DNA of 26,841 bases, from positions 1 through 26,841 of the forward strand of contig CAKVEY010000004.1 in NCBI GenBank assembly GCA_934746185.1, in the 5' to 3' direction. Both the position numbers and the translations under genes were made by a program. This document shows, piece by piece, positions 14,732 through 21,441 of the stretch. The notes under the pieces are model-generated. The model was not told where the DNA came from, ran no database searches, and saw only the letters and a program-made list of their open reading frames with translations. Origin of the DNA: an uncultured Clostridia bacterium. Lineage in GTDB: Bacteria > Bacillota > Clostridia > Christensenellales > UBA1242. Within the stretch, counting starts at the first letter, position 1, and every line of letters begins with the position of its first letter.

Positions 14732-15814
14732 TTAAAGCGAGTAATTATTACCTGCTAATTTTTTAATTATTCCACGAAAACTCATTAAAGTCAACAAATT
14801 TAATAACACTTTAACATCAAAATTTGTTTTTAGCAAAATTTCGTCAAAACTTTGTTGACCTTCTTTTAAAATATTATAAATAAGTGCTTCATCAACAGTA
14901 AGTTGAATTTGCTGTGTTTTAATTTTATTTTTAGTCTTATTAAAAAACTTCAAAATATCATCTACGCTTGTAACCATAGATGTTGGTAGTTGTTTAATAA
15001 TTTGATTGCAACCTTCACTAGCACTACTTGTAATATTTCCTGGAACAACAAATAAATCTTTACCATAATCAATAGCATAATCTTTTGTGTGCATAGTTCC
15101 ACTTTTTAAACTTGCTTCGGTTATTAAAACGCCCTTGCTTAATCCTGCAATAATTCGATTTCTTACAGGAAAATCATAGTTCATAGCATTGTAGTTAGGT
15201 TCTTTTTCGGTTACAATTAGTCCCCCAGTTTCTACAATTTTTTCACTTAATTTTATGTTAAAAGCAGGATATATTTTATTTAATCCACCAGCAACAACAG
15301 CAATAGTTTTTCCACCATTTTCAACGCAAGTTTTATGCGAAATTGTATCTACGCCGTCTGCCAAACCACTAACAATATTAAAGCCATTAATAGTTAATTC
15401 TCTACTAAATTTTTCTGTAATTTGTTTACCATACATCGTTGGTCTACGCGTTCCAACCATAGCAATATTTGCTTCACTATTTAGTAAACTTACATCGCCT
15501 TTACAGTACAAAACTTGTGGTGGATTATCAATTTCAAGCAAACTTTTAGGATATATTGCCGAATTAATTGTTATTAGTTTTATATTTTTACTATTTAACA
15601 AATCAATGTAACTATCAATAGTGTTATACTTTAAATCTGCACACATTGTACTAAATTGCGAATAATCTATAAATTTGTCAATTTTTGCATAATTTAAAAC
15701 AAAATCTTCAAAAAATGTTTCACTTTTTAGAGTATCAAAAATATTAGCACGCTTTTTATGTGTTAAAAAATCAAATTTATCTAACCAAATTAAAATCTTA
15801 TCTTCTGTATTCAT
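14732..15814 (-). CDS. dprA: DNA-processing protein DprA (Smf)
   Basis: Loads RecA onto incoming single-stranded DNA during natural transformation, 360 residues. An N-terminal helical (SAM-like) region is followed by a Rossmann-like domain with MVGTRRPTMYGK (119-130), SGLADGVDTISH (149-160), FPVRNRIIAGLS (215-226), EASLKSGTMHT (233-243) and VVPGN (256-260). Residues about 303-360 form the C-terminal winged helix. Its ATG directly follows the comM stop (TAAATG) with only a weak GGGTG nearby, so translation probably depends on reinitiation from comM. Adjacent comM and dprA suggest retained transformation genes, though DprA alone does not prove competence. Confidence 0.95.
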   Translation of the reverse strand: MNTEDKILIWLDKFDFLTHKKRANIFDTLKSETFFEDFVLNYAKIDKFIDYSQFSTMCADLKYNTIDSYIDLLNSKNIKLITINSAIYPKSLLEIDNPPQVLYCKGDVSLLNSEANIAMVGTRRPTMYGKQITEKFSRELTINGFNIVSGLADGVDTISHKTCVENGGKTIAVVAGGLNKIYPAFNIKLSEKIVETGGLIVTEKEPNYNAMNYDFPVRNRIIAGLSKGVLITEASLKSGTMHTKDYAIDYGKDLFVVPGNITSSASEGCNQIIKQLPTSMVTSVDDILKFFNKTKNKIKTQQIQLTVDEALIYNILKEGQQSFDEILLKTNFDVKVLLNLLTLMSFRGIIKKLAGNNYSL

Positions 15815-17350
15815 TTACACCCAAAATTTATTATCTAATGTTCGATAACTTATTGCTTCTAAAATGTGAGCAGGTTTAATATCTTTGCTATCATCTAAAT
15901 CGGCAATAGTTCGAGCCACCTTTAATATTCTATTATTTGCTCTTGCTGTTAAATTATATTGTTCAAAAGCCATTTTCATTATGTTATTGCATTCTTCGTC
16001 TAACTTGCAATAAGTACTGCACATTTTATTATTCATACTAGCGTTATTAAACACATTAGTGCCTTTAAATCGTTCTATTTGAATTTGTCTTGCTTTATTC
16101 ACTCTTTCCCTTATTTCTTTACTACTTTCTTCTTGTCTTGTAGATGACAAATCGTCATATTCTACACTATCAACTTCAATATGTAAGTCTATTCTATCCA
16201 TAATAGGACCACTTAATTTATTTAAGTATTTATGAATTTGATGTGCCGAACATTTACATTCAACTTTTTTACTGCCGTAATATCCACAAGGGCAAGGATT
16301 CATACTAGCAATTAAGTTAAATCTTGCAGGATATTCAATAGTTAAAGCCGAACGAGAAACAGTAATCACACCGTCTTCTAAGGGTTGACGCATTGCTTCT
16401 ACTGCTTGCCTATTATACTCAGGAAGTTCGTCTAAAAACAAAACACCGTTATGTGCTAAACTTATTTCACCAGGTTTTGCAAGCCTACCACCACCAGTTA
16501 GCGCTGCAATAGTTGTTGTGTGATGTGGTGCTCTAAAAGGTCTATTTACAACAATTCCTTCTTTTGCATCAAGAGTACCTGCAATAGAGTGAATTTTTGT
16601 TACTTCTAACGCTTCTTCAAAAGTCATATTGGGAAGAATAGACGGAAAGCATCTTGCTAGCATAGTTTTACCACTTCCTGGTGGTCCAATCATTAAAACA
16701 TTGTGTCCCCCAGCAGCAGCAATTTCTAACGCTCGTTTTGCGTTATATTGCCCTTTAACTGACGAAAAATCGTCAAAATTTAGGTTGCTATTTTTAATAC
16801 TTTCATAGTCGTTTATGCTAATAGGGTTAGCATTTAATTCCCCATTAAAAAAGTCAACCACTTCTTTTAAATTTTTAAAAGCATAAGTTTCTATTCCATC
16901 AATAAAACTTGCTTCTTTTGAATTTTCATACGGAATTATAACTTTTTTAAATCCAGCAAGCCTACTAGAAATTAATATAGGCAATAATCCGTTTACTTTT
17001 CTTATATCTCCGTTAAGACCAAGTTCACCAATAATTATATATTCACCTAAACTATCATTAGTAATTTGGTCAGTTGCTTTTAAAATTCCAAGTGCGATTG
17101 CTAAATCGTAATAAGTACCTTCTTTTTTCATATCAGCAGGAGCAAGATTTATAACAACTTTATATCTAGGAAATTCTATGTTAGGAGTATTTTTTATTGC
17201 ACTTTGAACTCTTTCTTTACTTTCTTTAATTGCAGTATCGGCAAGACCGACAACTTCATAACTAGGTAGTCCATTATGTATATCTATTTCAACTTCGACT
17301 TTATAACCTTCAATTCCAATTAATCCATAACTTAAAACTTTTGATAACAT
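15815..17350 (-). CDS. comM: ComM/YifB family Mg-chelatase-like AAA ATPase
   Basis: ComM is a hexameric helicase that promotes branch migration of integrating DNA in transformation. The 511 residues are of family length. The N-terminal part is Lon-protease-like in fold (SYGLIGIEGYKVEVEIDI, GLPSYEVVGLADTAIKESK). The AAA core has Walker A GPPGSGKT (222-229) and Walker B VLFLDELPEY (303-312). A zinc-binding CPCGYYG...CKC (353-367) precedes GPIMDRIDLHIEV. No SD precedes the ATG; TATACT with a TG extension ends 6 bases upstream, so the operon mRNA is probably leaderless. It heads comM-dprA-topA-trmFO-hslV-hslU, diverging from the gene at 17486. Confidence 0.94.
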   Translation of the reverse strand: MLSKVLSYGLIGIEGYKVEVEIDIHNGLPSYEVVGLADTAIKESKERVQSAIKNTPNIEFPRYKVVINLAPADMKKEGTYYDLAIALGILKATDQITNDSLGEYIIIGELGLNGDIRKVNGLLPILISSRLAGFKKVIIPYENSKEASFIDGIETYAFKNLKEVVDFFNGELNANPISINDYESIKNSNLNFDDFSSVKGQYNAKRALEIAAAGGHNVLMIGPPGSGKTMLARCFPSILPNMTFEEALEVTKIHSIAGTLDAKEGIVVNRPFRAPHHTTTIAALTGGGRLAKPGEISLAHNGVLFLDELPEYNRQAVEAMRQPLEDGVITVSRSALTIEYPARFNLIASMNPCPCGYYGSKKVECKCSAHQIHKYLNKLSGPIMDRIDLHIEVDSVEYDDLSSTRQEESSKEIRERVNKARQIQIERFKGTNVFNNASMNNKMCSTYCKLDEECNNIMKMAFEQYNLTARANNRILKVARTIADLDDSKDIKPAHILEAISYRTLDNKFWV

Positions 17351-17356
17351 TTAATA

Positions 17357-17365
17357 AGTATAACA
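17357..17365 (-). promoter_or_regulatory. Extended -10 promoter of the comM operon, leaderless type
   Basis: Minus strand TGT-TATACT (17365-17357), an extended -10. Six bases lie between it and the ATG at 17350. The -35 region is only A/T-rich (TTAAAA-like at 17 bases), which an extended -10 can tolerate. Confidence 0.6.
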
Positions 17366-17425
17366 AAATTTTTTATAATTTTAAAACTTTTTTGATATTA
17401 AAATAAAATTTTTATTTTTTAGGTA

Positions 17426-17454
17426 TTGACAACTAAAAAAAATAATATTAAACT
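17426..17454 (+). promoter_or_regulatory. Promoter of the unknown gene at 17486
   Basis: TTGACA (17426-17431), 17-base spacer, TAAACT (17449-17454). Leader of about 25 bases with a GGGGG ribosome site. It is divergent from the comM promoter. Confidence 0.6.
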
Positions 17455-17485
17455 TTAATTAATAAAACTACATTTGGGGGTAAAT

Positions 17486-18031
17486 ATGGTGTTTATAAAT
17501 AATAATGGTAAATTGGCGTTTAAATATAAAGATGAATTAATTAATATTGATGATTTTTTATATTTTTATGAAAGTGAAAAAGTTGATTATGACGATTATT
17601 ATAAGTCAAGTTATGACAATGAAGCATATCTTTATAAAGAGATAGGCGATAAAAAGAAAAATATTTTATATTCTTATCAAGATAGTGAAAGCCGTAAATT
17701 TTTATTAAATGATTTTCTTTTAAATATGAGTAAAGATGATGCAAAAATAAATGAAATATTTTTATCAAATAAATATGATTTAGATTTAGACTTAAATAAG
17801 CTATATAAATTATATAAAATTTATTTAAAAGAGCTTTTTTCTTTATATATAAATAATTCTAACAATGAAAAACAGATGAATGATTTTGTTACTATGTATA
17901 AAAATAAAATTAAATTTATAGATGAAACCTATGCTAAATCAATAATGGTAAAGAAAGGTTACAAAGAAGAACAAGAAAAACTAAAAAATTTAAAGAACAA
18001 AAAACTTGAAGAACTTGAAAATTTGTTTTAA
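17486..18031 (+). CDS. Unknown charged protein, 181 residues
   Basis: Not recognised. The ATG at 17486 is chosen because GGGGG (17476-17480) lies 5 bases before it; a TTG at 17474 in the same frame lies upstream of that site. The protein is rich in Lys, Asp, Glu, Asn and Tyr, with no signal peptide or membrane helix. The N-terminus has two short strands (MVFINNNGKLAFKYKDELIN), the middle an acidic aromatic patch (VDYDDYYKSSYDNEAYLYKE), and the end a likely amphipathic coiled coil (KEEQEKLKNLKNKKLEELEN). It has its own promoter and shares a bidirectional terminator with nrdR. A real gene judging by signals; function unknown. Confidence 0.75.
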   Translation: MVFINNNGKLAFKYKDELINIDDFLYFYESEKVDYDDYYKSSYDNEAYLYKEIGDKKKNILYSYQDSESRKFLLNDFLLNMSKDDAKINEIFLSNKYDLDLDLNKLYKLYKIYLKELFSLYINNSNNEKQMNDFVTMYKNKIKFIDETYAKSIMVKKGYKEEQEKLKNLKNKKLEELENLF

Positions 18032-18038
18032 TATAATA

Positions 18039-18069
18039 AAAAATAAGGTGAATGTATCACCTTATTTTT
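18039..18069. terminator. Bidirectional terminator between the unknown gene and nrdR
   Basis: Perfect stem TAAGGTGA (18044-18051) / TCACCTTA (18057-18064), loop ATGTA, extended by A-run/T-run pairs on both sides. The nrdR stop codon (18064-18062) lies inside the right arm, so both convergent genes share it. Confidence 0.9.
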
Positions 18070-18520
18070 CTTTTTCACTTAAACCATTTAAAAAGTTTAT
18101 AAAATTTGTTACATCAGTAAATTGTCTATAAACGCTTGCAAATCTAATATAAGCAATATCGTCTAAAACTTTTAGTTTATTCATAACAAGTTCACCGATA
18201 TATTTTGTTTCAACTTCGCTTTTTAATGTGTTTTGAATATCTTTTTCAACACTATCAACCAAAGCGTCAATTTGACTCATCGAAACAGGTCTTTTTTCAC
18301 ACGCTTTAATTATTCCACTTTTAATTTTTTCTTTATTAAAAGGTTCTCTTGTTTGATTATTTTTTATAACCAAAATAGGAGTAGTTTCTATTGTTTCAAA
18401 GGTAGTAAATCTTTTGCCACAACTTAAACATTCCCTTCTTCTTCTAATACAAGTTCCGTCATTAATAATTCTTGTATCAATAACTTTATCTTCATCAACG
18501 CCACAAAATAAACATTTCAT
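18062..18520 (-). CDS. nrdR: Transcriptional repressor NrdR
   Basis: Zinc-ribbon/ATP-cone repressor of ribonucleotide reductase genes, 152 residues. Zinc ribbon C3, C6, C31, C34 (MKCLFCG ... RRRECLSCGKRFTTFE). The ATP-cone spans about 49-139 (ILVIKNNQTREPFNKEKI, GIIKACEKRPVS, YIRFASVYRQF). It senses ATP/dATP and binds NrdR boxes before nrd operons; no nrd gene is in the window. There is no SD. TATAGT with TG extension ends 6 bases before the ATG, with TTGATT 17 bases further up, so a leaderless mRNA is likely. In many Clostridia nrdR neighbours a YlmC/YmxH gene, as it nearly does here. Confidence 0.97.
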   Translation of the reverse strand: MKCLFCGVDEDKVIDTRIINDGTCIRRRRECLSCGKRFTTFETIETTPILVIKNNQTREPFNKEKIKSGIIKACEKRPVSMSQIDALVDSVEKDIQNTLKSEVETKYIGELVMNKLKVLDDIAYIRFASVYRQFTDVTNFINFLNGLSEKEK

Positions 18521-18526
18521 ATATAA

Positions 18527-18555
18527 ACTATATCAAAAAAAAATATAAAAATCAA
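18527..18555 (-). promoter_or_regulatory. nrdR promoter, leaderless type
   Basis: Minus strand TTGATT (18555-18550), 17-base spacer ending TGA, TATAGT (18532-18527), then 6 bases to the ATG at 18520. No ribosome site fits in between. Confidence 0.7.
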
Positions 18556-18562
18556 GTAAATT

Positions 18563-18895
18563 TTATTTACTTTTTATATACGCTAATAAACTTTGTTTTG
18601 AATTATTTGACATATTTTTAATTGTTTCATAAATTTCTTTATCAAGTTGATATGTTTTATAATTTTCTGCAAAAAATTCTTCTGGTTTTACATTTAAAAC
18701 GTTAATAATTTCATAAAGCGTTGTTATTGTAATATTAAAATCTAAACATTCAAGTTTATTTATATAACCACTATTTTTGCCTATATTTAAACTCAAACTT
18801 CTTGCACTTAAATTTACCTTATTTCTAAAAAATTGTATTCTATCAACAATATCTTTTAAAACTTCAATATTATCTAAATCTAATTTAACTTTCAT
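18563..18895 (-). CDS. XRE/Cro-CI family helix-turn-helix regulator
   Basis: A 110-residue DNA-binding protein. Residues about 18-75 form the five-helix HTH_XRE domain: IQFFRNKVNLSARSLSLNIG, with NSGYINKLECLDFNITITTL and YEIINVLNVKPEEFF as recognition helix and closing helices. The recognition helix NSGYINKLE is typical of the family. A short C-terminal tail (LDKEIYETIKNMSNNSKQSL) may mediate dimerisation. TAGGAG precedes the ATG. It is divergent from the gene at 19039, with 143 bases between, so it may control that gene or itself; I saw no clear operator repeat there. Target genes unknown. Confidence 0.85.
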   Translation of the reverse strand: MKVKLDLDNIEVLKDIVDRIQFFRNKVNLSARSLSLNIGKNSGYINKLECLDFNITITTLYEIINVLNVKPEEFFAENYKTYQLDKEIYETIKNMSNNSKQSLLAYIKSK

Positions 18896-19001
18896 AATAA
18901 ACTCCTAATTTTAGGATAATACTTTTGCTATTATAAATATTGTCATTTTAAGGGGTAACATACTCTATTTGACCACAATGTGCGTTATTTTAGAGAATTA
19001 G

Positions 19002-19031
19002 TTGACTTTATACATCACAATTTGTTAATAT
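19002..19031 (+). promoter_or_regulatory. Promoter of the gene at 19039, leaderless type
   Basis: TTGACT (19002-19007), 18-base spacer ending TGT, TAATAT (19026-19031), then 7 bases to the ATG at 19039. No SD. Confidence 0.65.
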
Positions 19032-19038
19032 AAACTAT

Positions 19039-19497
19039 ATGAAACAGATTGATTTAGAAGACATAAATTCTATAAAAAGAAATAATTGTTATTTTATTGT
19101 TGAAAAACAAAAGAAGATAAATAAACATAGATTATTAGATTTATTGTTAAAATTAATAGAATTAAAAGAAATACAAAATTTTGTTTTTATAAGTTATGGA
19201 AAAATCGAAATAGAGATAATAAATATTATTAAAAAAATAAGGTTTTTTTATTTAGAAAAAAATATAAAAATTTTTTTACAAACATTTGAAAAAAATATTA
19301 ACTTAAAAGATGTTTATCACTTTGATAATATTTTATATTTAGATAATTCAACAAAAAGCTCTCGACAAAATACTATAATTTTAAAACAATTAGCAAATGT
19401 TTATGGTGAAATTTGTGTTTATATAACCAAAAATAAAATTAATAATAAAATAATTAATATATCAAAAAAAATGTTAGTTAATCATTTTATTATTTAA
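19039..19497 (+). CDS. Unknown protein, 152 residues
   Basis: Not firmly recognised. A basic Lys/Ile/Asn-rich soluble protein with alternating strands and helices: a strand NNCYFIVEK, helix HRLLDLLLKLIELKE, strand NFVFISYG, helix EIEIINIIKKIRFF, strand IKIFLQTF, strand NILYLDNS, helix RQNTIILKQLANVYG, strand EICVYIT. This alpha/beta order, with a late RQN...VYI segment, faintly recalls Rossmann-like SLOG/YpsA proteins, but key glycines are missing and I would not name it so. No SD is present and the promoter is of leaderless type. Its position opposite an XRE regulator hints at local control. Confidence 0.6.
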   Translation: MKQIDLEDINSIKRNNCYFIVEKQKKINKHRLLDLLLKLIELKEIQNFVFISYGKIEIEIINIIKKIRFFYLEKNIKIFLQTFEKNINLKDVYHFDNILYLDNSTKSSRQNTIILKQLANVYGEICVYITKNKINNKIINISKKMLVNHFII

Positions 19498-19531
19498 AGT
19501 TATTTGTAGAATAAATGCGAAATTTGTAACA

Positions 19532-19537
19532 TATAAT
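19532..19537 (+). promoter_or_regulatory. -10-like box before the PRC-barrel gene
   Basis: Perfect TATAAT (19532-19537), 5 bases before the ATG at 19543, with no SD. No good -35 is found at 16-19 bases, so this is weaker than the other leaderless candidates. Confidence 0.4.
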
Positions 19538-19542
19538 TTTTT

Positions 19543-19959
19543 ATGCAACAGCAATTGGAATTTTCATTTTCCGATTTAAAATGTAAATTGGTTATTAATG
19601 TAACCGATGGCAAAATTTTAGGAAATATAATTGATGTTATTTTCTTCCCACAAACTGGGAAGATTTTAGGATTTGTCGTTCCTGGTGCGAAAAAAAGTTT
19701 CTTTTCTAAATGCGAAAATATTTTTATTCCCTATAACTGCGTATGTAAAGTTGGCTTAGATGTTATTTTAGTTGAACTTTTTGTTGATACTAAACCTTGC
19801 CCAACTTCTCCAAACAAAAAATTAAACAATATGATTAATATTTTAGATGAAAATAATTCTCAACAAAATGCTAGTTCTTTAAGCGATAACACATCTTCAA
19901 ATTTAACCGAAGATGATTATAAAATTGAAGTTATTGACCCAAGAATTTATCCTAAATAA
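19543..19959 (+). CDS. PRC-barrel protein, YlmC/YmxH family
   Basis: A 138-residue protein whose first 80 residues are a PRC barrel of the YlmC/YmxH type: FSFSDLKCKLVINVTDGKIL, GNIIDVIFFPQTGKILGFVV, PG near 47-48 and IFIPYNCVCKVGLDVILVEL, matching the family's 'SDLR.KEVIN..DG..LG...D...D..TG.i..lvvPG' pattern. In spore formers these genes lie among sporulation or cell-division genes, but the role is unresolved. A Ser/Asn/Asp-rich tail of about 50 residues ending DDYKIEVIDPRIYPK is longer than usual. Its TAA stop abuts the stop of the convergent ZIP gene without a single base between, and no terminator is visible. Confidence 0.8.
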   Translation: MQQQLEFSFSDLKCKLVINVTDGKILGNIIDVIFFPQTGKILGFVVPGAKKSFFSKCENIFIPYNCVCKVGLDVILVELFVDTKPCPTSPNKKLNNMINILDENNSQQNASSLSDNTSSNLTEDDYKIEVIDPRIYPK

Positions 19960-20736
19960 TTAACCAAAAACAACATCTAAAATCATCATAAAACAAAATC
20001 CTATAATAAAGCACCAAGTGCCAAGTTTACTCTTGCCGTTTAATTTTGCTTCTGGTAGTAATTCTTCTATTAAAACATATAGCATAGCACCAGCAGAAAA
20101 GCCTAAAATGTAGCCGTAAACCCCTGATAAGTATTTTGCAAGGAAAATTCCTATAACTGATGCTATCGGTTCAACAACGGCCGAATAAAAACCAAACATA
20201 AATGCTTTAAATCTACTATTAAATTTTGCTTCCATCGGCAAACTTATTGCTGCCCCTTCTGGAAAATTTTGTAGTCCCATTCCTATCGCTAAACTTAATG
20301 CAGACATACATAGTTCCATACTATTGCTTTGTAGTGCTATTCCAAATGCAAAGCCAACTGCAAGACCTTCGGGAATATTATGCACCGTTACGGCAATAAA
20401 TAGTTTCATATTTTTGCTAAGTCCTAACTTTCTCTTACCTTTTTTATTTTTCTTTAATTTTATTGTTAAATAGTCTAATAAAACTATAAAAAGTGCTCCT
20501 AATATTATACCAATTACTGCGGGAACAAAACTAAACACCCCATAGTTAGTGCTAGCTTCAATAGATGGAATAATTAACGACCAAATCGTTGCTGCCATCA
20601 TTATTCCCCCACTTAATCCATAAAATATAACATTTAATTTTTTAGAAATAGGGTTTTTAAAAAAGAAAACTAAACTTGCTCCTAGCATAGTCATTATAAA
20701 GGCAAAAAACACACCTATTAATGTATATGTAATCAT
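19960..20736 (-). CDS. ZIP family divalent metal transporter
   Basis: A 258-residue inner-membrane protein with about eight hydrophobic helices. It imports zinc or other divalent metals. Metal-binding signatures are HNIPEGLAVG in helix 4 (119-128) and GLQNFPEGAAIS in helix 5 (154-165), which form the binuclear site of this family; the second motif has Gln-Asn where many zinc members have His-Asn or Glu. A basic loop KLKKNKKGKRK (about 93-103) separates helices 3 and 4. No SD precedes the ATG; TAGACT ends 6 bases upstream, so it may be leaderless. It is divergent from the C39-like gene and convergent with the PRC-barrel gene. Metal specificity cannot be read. Confidence 0.9.
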   Translation of the reverse strand: MITYTLIGVFFAFIMTMLGASLVFFFKNPISKKLNVIFYGLSGGIMMAATIWSLIIPSIEASTNYGVFSFVPAVIGIILGALFIVLLDYLTIKLKKNKKGKRKLGLSKNMKLFIAVTVHNIPEGLAVGFAFGIALQSNSMELCMSALSLAIGMGLQNFPEGAAISLPMEAKFNSRFKAFMFGFYSAVVEPIASVIGIFLAKYLSGVYGYILGFSAGAMLYVLIEELLPEAKLNGKSKLGTWCFIIGFCFMMILDVVFG

Positions 20737-20742
20737 AATAGC

Positions 20743-20772
20743 AGTCTATGAAAACCTGGTTATTTGTGTTAA
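20743..20772 (-). promoter_or_regulatory. Candidate zip promoter, leaderless type
   Basis: Minus strand TTAACA (20772-20767), 18-base spacer, TAGACT (20748-20743), then 6 bases to the ATG at 20736. The -10 matches 4 of 6. Its -35 lies 3 bases from the -35 of the divergent C39-like gene promoter. Confidence 0.4.
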
Positions 20773-20775
20773 AAC

Positions 20776-20804
20776 TTGACAAATTATAGTTTAAATTATA
20801 TAAT
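20776..20804 (+). promoter_or_regulatory. Promoter of the C39-like gene, leaderless type
   Basis: TTGACA (20776-20781), 17-base spacer, TATAAT (20799-20804), both consensus; 8 bases then lead to the ATG at 20813 with no SD. The mRNA would have at most a couple of bases of leader. Confidence 0.8.
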
Positions 20805-20812
20805 TTTTTTAT

Positions 20813-21415
20813 ATGATAAAATTAAAACGAAAATGGTTTATTTTAACACTAGTTATCATTTTTACTATAATTAGCCTTTATAGTTTTTCTTGTAATTGTA
20901 TGAGTTTTTCAAACTACAATTATAATCAAAAGTTTGATGCTGAATTTAGTGGTTTAATAGTGGAGCAAGAACCTTATAATTACATTAAATATGGTTGTGG
21001 TAATATAGAAAATTATGGTTGTGGTGCTATTTGTTTATATAACATTTTATATTTAGACGGAAAACCAGAAAAATTTTCTAAAATTATAAAAGAATTAGAC
21101 TCATCATTAATATTTTTTGGATTGTTTGGTTCTAACCCATTCACTTTAACAAAAAGATTAAGGCAAAATGGTTATAACACTAAAATTTATTTAAACGAAA
21201 AAGATTTTAAAGTTAAAGCAAAAGAAAGTAAATTTAATATATTAGTTTATTTTAATTTGTTTAAATATTATGGTCATTATCAGTTATTTTATGATTATAA
21301 CAATTCTAATAATACATTTAGATTTTTAAATCCTACTTACACTGATACGTTTGAAAGTTATATGGAAGATGAATATGTTAAATCTTCAATTAAATTTTTA
21401 ATAACTGTTAATTAA
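20813..21415 (+). CDS. Membrane-anchored C39-like (papain-fold) cysteine peptidase
   Basis: A 200-residue protein with a basic N-terminus (MIKLKRKW) and one helix at about 8-25, either a signal anchor or an uncleaved signal peptide. The extracellular part resembles C39/papain-fold peptidases: NYGCGAICLYNILY with candidate nucleophile Cys70, GHYQLFYDY with candidate His155, and RFLNPTY with Asn173 as third residue. Extra cysteines at 27, 29, 62 and 74 could form disulfides. Unlike bacteriocin ABC exporters there is no transporter domain, so it is a stand-alone surface hydrolase of unknown substrate. No processing or bacteriocin gene lies nearby. It ends in a terminator shared with hemZ. Confidence 0.7.
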   Translation: MIKLKRKWFILTLVIIFTIISLYSFSCNCMSFSNYNYNQKFDAEFSGLIVEQEPYNYIKYGCGNIENYGCGAICLYNILYLDGKPEKFSKIIKELDSSLIFFGLFGSNPFTLTKRLRQNGYNTKIYLNEKDFKVKAKESKFNILVYFNLFKYYGHYQLFYDYNNSNNTFRFLNPTYTDTFESYMEDEYVKSSIKFLITVN

Positions 21416-21441
21416 AAAAATCTCCTATTTGGAGATTTTTT
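21414..21441. terminator. Bidirectional terminator between the C39-like gene and hemZ
   Basis: AAAAAAATCTCC (21414-21425), loop TATTT, GGAGATTTTTT (21431-21441). Symmetric A-run and T-run make it work on both strands. The hemZ stop (21442-21440) lies at its right edge. Confidence 0.9.

Noticed and set aside
15255..15611. A 118-residue open frame on the plus strand opposite dprA
   Set aside because: Shadow of the conserved DprA Rossmann domain; no start signals or family features.
17474..17485. TTG start four codons upstream of the unknown gene
   Set aside because: It lies before the GGGGG ribosome site that fits the ATG at 17486.
20813..20892. Lipoprotein signal in the C39-like protein (Cys27 or Cys29)
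   Set aside because: The residues before the cysteines (SFS, CN) do not fit the lipobox, which needs an aliphatic residue at -3.
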